NCBI GenBank assembly: GCA_040391535.1
Contig: JBEBXQ010000137.1
Coordinates: 1 to 12,196 of the forward strand
Origin: JBEBXQ01 sp040391535
GTDB taxonomy: Bacteria > Bacteroidota > Bacteroidia > Cytophagales > Spirosomataceae
Length of the DNA: 12,196 bases
Direction: 5' to 3'
This document shows, piece by piece, positions 7,156-12,196 of this stretch (positions are counted from its first letter, which is position 1; each line of letters starts with the position of its first letter). Under the pieces are notes generated by a model, which was not told the origin of the DNA, made no database searches, and saw only the letters and a list, made by a program, of their open reading frames with translations. Position numbers and translations under genes: made by a program.

Positions 7156-8610
7156 ATGAAACCAAAGAGTTTAATTACAGCTGGAGCTGATGCTTCGAGG
7201 CGGGATTTTATCCGTAATGCATCGCTGGCAGCTTCTGCCTTTTTTATTGTTCCGCGTCACGTGCTTGGTAAAGGTTATGTCGCGCCAAGCGATAAGCTGA
7301 ATATTGCCGGCATTGGTGTCGGTGGTAAAGGGAAAAGCGATCTGAGTTCATTTGCCAAAAGCCCGAATGTCAATATCGTCGCTCTTTGTGACGTCGATGA
7401 CCGTCAGTCTGTTGAAGCAAGAAAGGCATACCCTAAAGCCAGGTATTATAAGGATTTCCGTGAAATGCTCAGCAAGGAAAAAAACAGTATTGATGCCTGT
7501 TCTATCTCTACGCCGGATCACACTCACGCTGTAGCAACAATTGCTGCTATGCAACTGGGTAAGCACGTATATACGCAAAAACCGCTGACGCATGATATTT
7601 ACGAAGCGCGTATTCTGACCCAGGCCGCCAAGAAATATAAAGTGGTAACCCAGATGGGCAACCAGGGTGGCTCTGGAAACGGTGTCAGAAGGATGAAAGA
7701 AATTTACAATTCGGGAATCATCGGTCATGTGGATAAGGTATGGTGCTGGACCAACCGCCCGGTATGGCCACAGGCGGTACCTACTGATAAAACGTTCCCG
7801 GTACCTAAAGAACTTGATTTTGATCTGTGGCTGGGGCCAACTCCCAAAGTGCCTTATAATGAAGCGTATCTTCCCTGGAACTGGAGAGGCTGGTGGCCTT
7901 ACGGAACCGGTGCTTTAGGCGACATGGCATGCCACATCATGGACCCTGTGTTCCGGATTCTGCCGATTGATTACCCTACTACTGTGGAATGTAGTGTGGC
8001 TGGTAACTGGACAATGACTTTACGGGAACAGGATGATAATCCGGCCTGGACTCCATTCTCCAGCTCCATTCACCTGAATTATCCAAGAACGGATGGAAAA
8101 GGGGATCTGAAGGTAAGCTGGTATGATGGTGGTATTTTACCTGAAATACCTGAAGAATTATTGCCGGGAGAATCATTCGGTAACTCAGATGGAGGGGTAC
8201 TCTTTATAGGTACCAAAGGAAAACTGATGGCTGATTGTTACGGGGCAAATCCAAGATTATTGCCGCTTAAAGACAATGAGTTCCTGAACATTCCCGAAAC
8301 CATTGCAAGGGTTCCGAATGAAGATCATTACCTGCAATGGGTAAATGCCTGTATCGCTGGTTATGGCAATGCTGAAACAAGCTCTCCGTTTGAATATGCG
8401 GGTCCGTTTACCGAAAGTATATTGATTGGTAACGTAGCGCTCCGCAGCTGGATGCTCCGTGATAACCCATCCGGACGCAGAACGGTTGACAAGTATAACG
8501 GTCGGAAGAAACTGAACTGGGATGCTGCCAACATGAAGGTTACTAATTATGATCTGGCTAATCAGTTTGTGAAGAGTGAATACCGTGGCGGCTGGAATCT
8601 GGTGGTTTAA
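7156..8610 (+). CDS. Tat-exported Gfo/Idh/MocA-family oxidoreductase
   Basis: The 484-residue protein has a twin-arginine signal (S-R15-R16-D-F-I followed by an Ala-rich hydrophobic stretch to about residue 38), so it should fold with its nucleotide in the cytoplasm and then be exported. The Rossmann domain begins at about residue 48 with G52-I-G-V-G-G57 and has Asp79 at the end of the second strand, which usually favours NAD over NADP. The conserved lysine is Lys142 in T-Q-K-P-L-T, where many relatives have Glu-Lys-Pro. The C-terminal substrate domain carries G-D-M-A-C-H260-I-M-D, the usual site of the catalytic histidine. The family oxidises or epimerises sugars, polyols and glycosides; secreted Bacteroidota members often act in carbohydrate breakdown, but the substrate here cannot be read. 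It stands alone between topB and a terminator, with 123 bp upstream for its own promoter, none of which I could identify clearly. Confidence 0.9.
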   Translation: MKPKSLITAGADASRRDFIRNASLAASAFFIVPRHVLGKGYVAPSDKLNIAGIGVGGKGKSDLSSFAKSPNVNIVALCDVDDRQSVEARKAYPKARYYKDFREMLSKEKNSIDACSISTPDHTHAVATIAAMQLGKHVYTQKPLTHDIYEARILTQAAKKYKVVTQMGNQGGSGNGVRRMKEIYNSGIIGHVDKVWCWTNRPVWPQAVPTDKTFPVPKELDFDLWLGPTPKVPYNEAYLPWNWRGWWPYGTGALGDMACHIMDPVFRILPIDYPTTVECSVAGNWTMTLREQDDNPAWTPFSSSIHLNYPRTDGKGDLKVSWYDGGILPEIPEELLPGESFGNSDGGVLFIGTKGKLMADCYGANPRLLPLKDNEFLNIPETIARVPNEDHYLQWVNACIAGYGNAETSSPFEYAGPFTESILIGNVALRSWMLRDNPSGRRTVDKYNGRKKLNWDAANMKVTNYDLANQFVKSEYRGGWNLVV

Positions 8611-8640
8611 AGAAGTATTTTATTGAATTGACTTGGTTTT

Positions 8641-8674
8641 AGTTCCGGCAGAGGTTTCCGCCGGAACTTTTTTA
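8641..8674 (+). terminator. Rho-independent terminator of the Gfo/Idh gene
   Basis: A perfect 9-bp GC-rich stem (8641-8649 with 8660-8668), a 10-nt loop and a run of six T (8668-8673) start 30 bp after the stop codon. This is a textbook factor-independent terminator and ends the plus-strand gene block. Confidence 0.9.
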
Positions 8675-9035
8675 TTGGATAGTCCATTTTACCGAGCCTT
8701 TAAAGGGATCATTGCTGACCGTAAAGCCTTTGCCGTAACCTTTCTGACCTTGTTATTATCGGATAAACCTATCTTTACAGTTGCAGATACGTTGTTGTAT
8801 CTGTCAATAGGTTTGATTAATGACCAGTCATAGCGCATACCGTTCCTCTACGCCTGTCTTTGAAAACGGGCAACCGGATCATGCGGCAGAGCTGTATCAT
8901 ATAAGCTGATTAAGTCTGCCTGTCTGCATTTCTTTTGAAAATGCAGCGAAATATAAAGCAAAAAACCAGTTTATACCCAAGTCTATTCGGGTACATGAAA
9001 TTTCAGACAGGTAATAGTACGGGAATCAGTATTTC
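8675..9035. other. Intergenic region between converging genes, no convincing gene
   Basis: This gap of about 360 bp separates the plus-strand Gfo/Idh gene from the minus-strand serine hydrolase. It contains an 8-bp hairpin (about 8922-8944) without a T run on either strand, and a weaker minus-strand terminator candidate (8960-8993). A 49-codon minus-strand frame (8838-8689) begins with an ATG preceded by AGAGGA at good spacing, but its product is not recognisable. A plus-strand frame from 8633 starts inside the terminator and is not credible. I see no RNA gene or mobile-element end. Confidence 0.5.
8960..8993 (-). terminator. Weak candidate terminator of the serine hydrolase gene
   Basis: Read on the minus strand, a 5-bp stem (8989-8993 with 8974-8978, extendable by a G-T and an A-T pair) is followed after about 8 nt by six T (8965-8960). 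It lies 43 bp beyond the hydrolase stop. The short stem and the displaced T run make it weak. Confidence 0.25.
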
Positions 9036-10379
9036 CTAATCCTCGAAAATATTTTCACGGTTGCTTTTGATTACAGACTGATATACAGCAGCTTTGAATT
9101 TTCCGATAACTTCACCTCCTACTGAATTTGGCGCTTTTTGTACCATGTAAATGCCGACAATCCCTTCGACCGGATCTACCCAGTAGTTAGAGCCAAAAGC
9201 TCCGCCCCAGTCAAATGAACCTTCCGAGACCGGCGTGCGGGCGGCTTGTCCGGCGGTTGTAATACCAAAACCCAGGCTGAAATTGTTTTTGGTATCTTTC
9301 AGATCAGAGAGCTGATTGGTGGTCATCAGCCGCACCGTTGTAGGACTGAGTATCTGCTGTCCGTTATATTTGCCCCCGTTGAGCAGCATTTGCAGAAAAA
9401 TAGCATAGTCCAGAGCGGTACATGATAAGCCCGCGCCTCCTGAATAATATTTCCCTTCAAGGGTAGGGAAATTCTGAAGTGTGGAGGGATTTCCCGGAGA
9501 AAGAGGATTGGGCCGGTCACCCACTTTAACCATTTTTCTGTTTTCATCTTCGCCATACAATGTAGTAAGTCGGGAATGTTTGCTTTCAGGAAGGTAAAAA
9601 TAAGTATCCTTCATTCCCAAAGGCTTCAATAAACGGTCCGTCAGGAAGTCGGAAAGTGATTGTCCTGAAACCACCTCAACCAGGTATCCCAGGACGTCGG
9701 TATTGAGTCCGTACATATATTTTTCACCGGGTTCATGAAAAACCGGTAATTTTCCGAGCGCATTCATTGCATCTGCCAGAGAGCCGTAGGGAGTATCAAG
9801 CCCTACCGGGATATTGTGTTTTGCGTAAAGTGCATTGGCTTCTTTGGTTCCTATAACGGCATAGCCGATACCGGCAGTGTGAGTCAGCAGGTCGCGGATC
9901 GAAATTCCCCGTTTCGCAGCTTTGGTGGTATAGGTAGTGTCTTCAAGATTAAAGGTGTCGATGATCTGCGTATTCGCAAACGAAGGAATGTACCTTGAAA
10001 CCGGATCATCGAGCAAAAATTTTCCTTCTTCATAAAGCATCAGAACGGCGGCGCTGGTGATCGCTTTGGTTTGGGACGCAATCCGGAATATGGCATCCGA
10101 ACGCATGGGTGTTTTGTTTTCCACATCGCTGTAGCCAAATGATTTATGATAGGCAATTTTCCCGTTTCTGGCGATTAATATAGTAGCCCCCGGAAGCTGG
10201 TCCTGATCCACAAAGCTCTGGATAACATTGTCGATACGTGCCAATCGGGCTTCACTCATACCTACTGTTTCGGGCTTTGCCGAAACCAGCGTTTGTGCAT
10301 AAACGTGATAGCCGGGAAGCACACATTGTAAAGCAACATACAGTAATACGGAACATTTATAAAGTAGTGTCTTTGTCAT
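9036..10379 (-). CDS. Exported serine hydrolase, class C beta-lactamase/esterase family VIII fold
   Basis: The 447-residue protein has a signal peptide with probable cleavage after Ala28 (V-Y-A then Gln29), so it is periplasmic or secreted. The catalytic serine motif is S102-Q-T-K105, following the F-R-I-A lead-in typical of this family. The second motif tyrosine is probably Tyr223 in Y-M-Y-G-L-N. L-L-T-H-T-A-G lies at 164-170. Near the C-terminus W-G-G-A-F-G (391-396) replaces the K-T-G triad of true beta-lactamases, as in family VIII esterases such as EstB. I therefore expect an esterase or peptidase-like hydrolase acting on small esters, amides or cell-wall material, not an antibiotic-resistance enzyme; the substrate is unknown. 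An in-frame GTG at 10439 would add twenty residues, but it lies at or before the expected transcription start, and the ATG at 10379 gives a normal signal peptide. The gene appears to be transcribed alone: a terminator sits upstream of it. Confidence 0.9.
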   Translation of the reverse strand: MTKTLLYKCSVLLYVALQCVLPGYHVYAQTLVSAKPETVGMSEARLARIDNVIQSFVDQDQLPGATILIARNGKIAYHKSFGYSDVENKTPMRSDAIFRIASQTKAITSAAVLMLYEEGKFLLDDPVSRYIPSFANTQIIDTFNLEDTTYTTKAAKRGISIRDLLTHTAGIGYAVIGTKEANALYAKHNIPVGLDTPYGSLADAMNALGKLPVFHEPGEKYMYGLNTDVLGYLVEVVSGQSLSDFLTDRLLKPLGMKDTYFYLPESKHSRLTTLYGEDENRKMVKVGDRPNPLSPGNPSTLQNFPTLEGKYYSGGAGLSCTALDYAIFLQMLLNGGKYNGQQILSPTTVRLMTTNQLSDLKDTKNNFSLGFGITTAGQAARTPVSEGSFDWGGAFGSNYWVDPVEGIVGIYMVQKAPNSVGGEVIGKFKAAVYQSVIKSNRENIFED

Positions 10380-10444
10380 AAGAAACGGCTGGTTAGGTAT
10401 AAAGGCGAATATAATTATAATGCTTTGGTAAAGAAACACGAACC

Positions 10445-10452
10445 CAAAAGTA
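10445..10452 (-). promoter_or_regulatory. Candidate -7 promoter box for the serine hydrolase
   Basis: On the minus strand this reads TACTTTTG, an exact match to the Bacteroidota TAnnTTTG box. Transcription would start near 10438, leaving a leader of about 60 nt before the ATG at 10379 and excluding the GTG at 10439 as a start. The nearest upstream TTG is about 28 nt away, longer than the usual 19-21, so the -33 element is not supported. Confidence 0.4.
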
Positions 10453-10544
10453 AATATTCGTATTTATAATTTACTGTTTCCAATTCAGAGGACGGATAAT
10501 GAGTACCTGTAGAAGGTAAAGTACGCAGCGGCGTATCTCATTCA

Positions 10545-10575
10545 ATAGAAAACCCCGGAGATAAATCTTCGGGGG
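10545..10575 (-). terminator. Rho-independent terminator of the NADH dehydrogenase gene
   Basis: A hairpin with arms 10553-10562 and 10565-10574 (ten potential pairs including one G-T, with the innermost pair probably open to give a 4-nt loop) has a C4/G4 base. On the minus strand it is followed by TTTT (10552-10549). It lies about 50 bp after the flavoprotein stop and uncouples that gene from the serine hydrolase downstream. Confidence 0.8.
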
Positions 10576-10625
10576 CAGGAACGTGCTTATGAAACGTCAA
10601 CCTGTTTCAGGGTGTTTATCATGAA

Positions 10626-11900
10626 CTATTTCCGTTCCTGATTCCTGAATATCAGCCTTATATTAGGATCATTTGTGATAAAGGAAGAAATCCAGTTGAT
10701 GGCGAGTCTGAATTTGTTACCAAAACTGACAATCGGGATAATGTGAATGAACAGCCACATCACCCAGGCTACAAAGCCTTTGAAAAAGGCTTTGGGCAGA
10801 TCAGCCACAGCTTTGTATTTGGTAATAATGGCCATACTTCCTTTATCATTATACCGGAACTTCCGCCATTCTGAATTGCCTGCCTGTGCTTTCTTCAGAT
10901 TTTTTGCCAGTAGTTTTCCTTGCTGAATGGCTACCTGTGCCAGTTGCGGATGCCCTCCCTCAAAACCGGGATCACCGTTTAACAGACAAATGTCACCAAT
11001 GGCAAAGATGTTTTCTGTATTATTTACTCTGTTGTATTCATTTACCAGGATACGGCGGCCTCTTCCGGTGCTGCCTTCCGGTAATCCGGGTGCTTCGCGG
11101 GCAATCACGCCTGATGTCCAGATCAGGTTATTGGTTTTGATACGGTTACCATCTGATAACAGCACTGCACCATCCTCATAACCATTGACTCCCAGATCCA
11201 GCCGAACCTGTACTCCCTGTTTTTCCAGAACGTTCAGTGCTTCATCCTGCGATTTTTTACTCATCGGGCTCAGCAGGGTAGGAGCTTTGTCTACCAGATA
11301 GATTAACGGCTTGTCTCCGCGGATACCGCTCAGTTCCGGGAAATCTTTTGAGCCAATGTGTTTGGACAGATACGAGATCATACCCGCCAGTTCAACTCCT
11401 GTTGGCCCGCCACCTGCTATGACGATAGTCAGATATTTCAGTTTTTCTTCAGGATCGGTGGTCAGTGTCGCCTTCTCCATACTGTTCAGCAGGTGATTCC
11501 GCAGATGCTGGGCGTCATCAATATTTTTTAACGGGAATGCATTTTCTTCAATATCCTTCATCCCGAAGTAATTACTTTCCGTTCCCATGGCCAGCACCAG
11601 CTGATCATAATGCAGTTGTCCTGACGATGTAACAATAAGATTTTCTTCCGGTATAATGCGTTTCAGCTCACCGAAATGAAAATGCAGATTTTTTTTATGA
11701 TGGAATATTTTTCTGAAAGGATAACAAATGTTGGAGGAGTCAATAAAAGCTGTACCCACCTGATAGATCAGCGGAGGGAAAAAATGATAATTATTCTGGT
11801 CGACCAGTGTAACTTCAAAACCATCCTGATTGCCCAGATCCCGTGCAAGATTCACACCTGCAAACCCACCGCCAACTATTACGATGTTTTGTTTTTTCAT
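10626..11900 (-). CDS. Type II NADH dehydrogenase-like NAD(P)/FAD oxidoreductase
   Basis: The 424-residue flavoprotein resembles NDH-2, which passes electrons from NADH to the quinone pool at the inner face of the cytoplasmic membrane without pumping protons. The FAD site is V-G10-G-G-F-A-G15 near the N-terminus, followed by N37-Y-H-F-F-P-P-L-I-Y, typical of NDH-2. The NAD site is A-G163-G-G-P-T-G168. The second FAD motif is N-I-F-A-I-G-D at 297-303. The A-Q-V-A-I-Q-Q-G segment at 321-328 corresponds to the quinone-binding helix of the family. A hydrophobic stretch at about 371-392, followed by basic residues, matches the C-terminal membrane anchor. The length is normal for NDH-2. The ATG at 11900 gives the expected N-terminus. 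It is monocistronic, with a terminator behind it; I could not find a clear promoter, only a one-mismatch -7 candidate (TATTTCTG) at about 11946-11953 on the minus strand. Other flavin quinone reductases share these motifs, but NDH-2 is the best fit. Confidence 0.9.
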   Translation of the reverse strand: MKKQNIVIVGGGFAGVNLARDLGNQDGFEVTLVDQNNYHFFPPLIYQVGTAFIDSSNICYPFRKIFHHKKNLHFHFGELKRIIPEENLIVTSSGQLHYDQLVLAMGTESNYFGMKDIEENAFPLKNIDDAQHLRNHLLNSMEKATLTTDPEEKLKYLTIVIAGGGPTGVELAGMISYLSKHIGSKDFPELSGIRGDKPLIYLVDKAPTLLSPMSKKSQDEALNVLEKQGVQVRLDLGVNGYEDGAVLLSDGNRIKTNNLIWTSGVIAREAPGLPEGSTGRGRRILVNEYNRVNNTENIFAIGDICLLNGDPGFEGGHPQLAQVAIQQGKLLAKNLKKAQAGNSEWRKFRYNDKGSMAIITKYKAVADLPKAFFKGFVAWVMWLFIHIIPIVSFGNKFRLAINWISSFITNDPNIRLIFRNQERK

Positions 11901-12196
11901 AATTCAGATGACTATTTATTGCTGACTATATAACAACAACCTTCAGAAATAGTTCTGTCCTGGGATTATTGTATGAACCGGAAAAAGAGATGGTAAAGAC
12001 TGTAGTTCGACAATAAAGGGAGGATTTTACTATCAAGTAGTTGATTATGATGAATATATGTGTTTAAGCTGCTTCTTATGAGACGATTTTATCCATAGGG
12101 TATTGTAGATATTTATTGTACTTTTCTGTTTTTGAAAATAGTCATACTCTTTTTTAACACAGGGAGTACAAGAAAAGGGAACTGTATACAGAATGG
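11901..12196. other. Upstream region of the NADH dehydrogenase gene and right window edge, non-coding
   Basis: This AT-rich stretch of about 296 bp holds no credible reading frame on either strand. It should contain the promoter of the minus-strand flavoprotein gene. A TACTTTTC sequence at about 12119-12126, one mismatch from the Bacteroidota -7 box on the plus strand, could drive a gene starting beyond the window. Confidence 0.4.

Noticed and set aside
8633..8833. Plus-strand 66-residue frame after the Gfo/Idh gene
   Set aside because: It starts within the run-up to a strong terminator and reads through the hairpin. There is no ribosome site, and the product is unrecognisable.
8922..8944. 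8-bp hairpin in the convergent gap as a terminator
   Set aside because: There is no T run after the stem on either strand, and it is about 90 bp or more from either flanking gene end.
9036..10379. Serine hydrolase as a beta-lactamase resistance gene
   Set aside because: The S-x-x-K motif is present, but the K-T-G motif is replaced by W-G-G-A-F-G, which points to the family VIII esterase group.

Overview
The window looks like a chromosomal stretch from a member of the Bacteroidota, most likely Cytophagales (a Dyadobacter/Spirosomaceae-like organism). The reasons are a type IX secretion (T9SS) type A sorting domain on the first protein, TAnnTTTG-type -7 promoter boxes, mostly weak Shine-Dalgarno signals, several lipoproteins, and a Tat-exported Gfo/Idh-family protein of the sort that is abundant in these bacteria. 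The genus is an inference. I see no rRNA, tRNA, CRISPR array, transposase or attachment site.

Layout. (1) 1-863, plus: the 3' end of a large repeat-containing secreted surface protein, followed by a strong terminator (883-931). (2) 991-4783, plus: a tight three-gene cluster in which every product has a lipoprotein-type signal. These are a di-haem cytochrome c peroxidase/MauG-like protein, a 593-residue protein that I read as a copper-amine-oxidase-fold protein without the copper-binding histidines, and a probable beta-propeller lipoprotein. (3) 4921-7032, plus: DNA topoisomerase III. (4) 7156-8610, plus: a Tat-exported Gfo/Idh/MocA oxidoreductase, closed by a good terminator (8641-8674). (5) 8675-9035: a gap with no convincing gene. 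(6) 9036-10379, minus: an exported serine hydrolase of the class C beta-lactamase/family VIII esterase fold. (7) 10626-11900, minus: a type II NADH dehydrogenase-like flavoprotein with its own terminator (10545-10575). (8) 11901-12196: non-coding as far as I can see.

The most unusual part is 991-4783. Copper amine oxidases make their topaquinone cofactor from an active-site tyrosine, using bound copper and oxygen. Here the tyrosine segment is conserved (Asn-Tyr-Gln-Tyr) but the three copper histidines are not where they should be. The gene overlaps that of a di-haem enzyme from the superfamily of MauG, which oxidises side chains of a partner protein to build a quinone cofactor. A beta-propeller lipoprotein follows 6 bp later. 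This suggests, as a hypothesis only, a cell-envelope system in which a di-haem enzyme matures or exchanges electrons with a copper-free amine-oxidase-like partner. The other genes look like ordinary housekeeping or envelope genes with no obvious link to that cluster.
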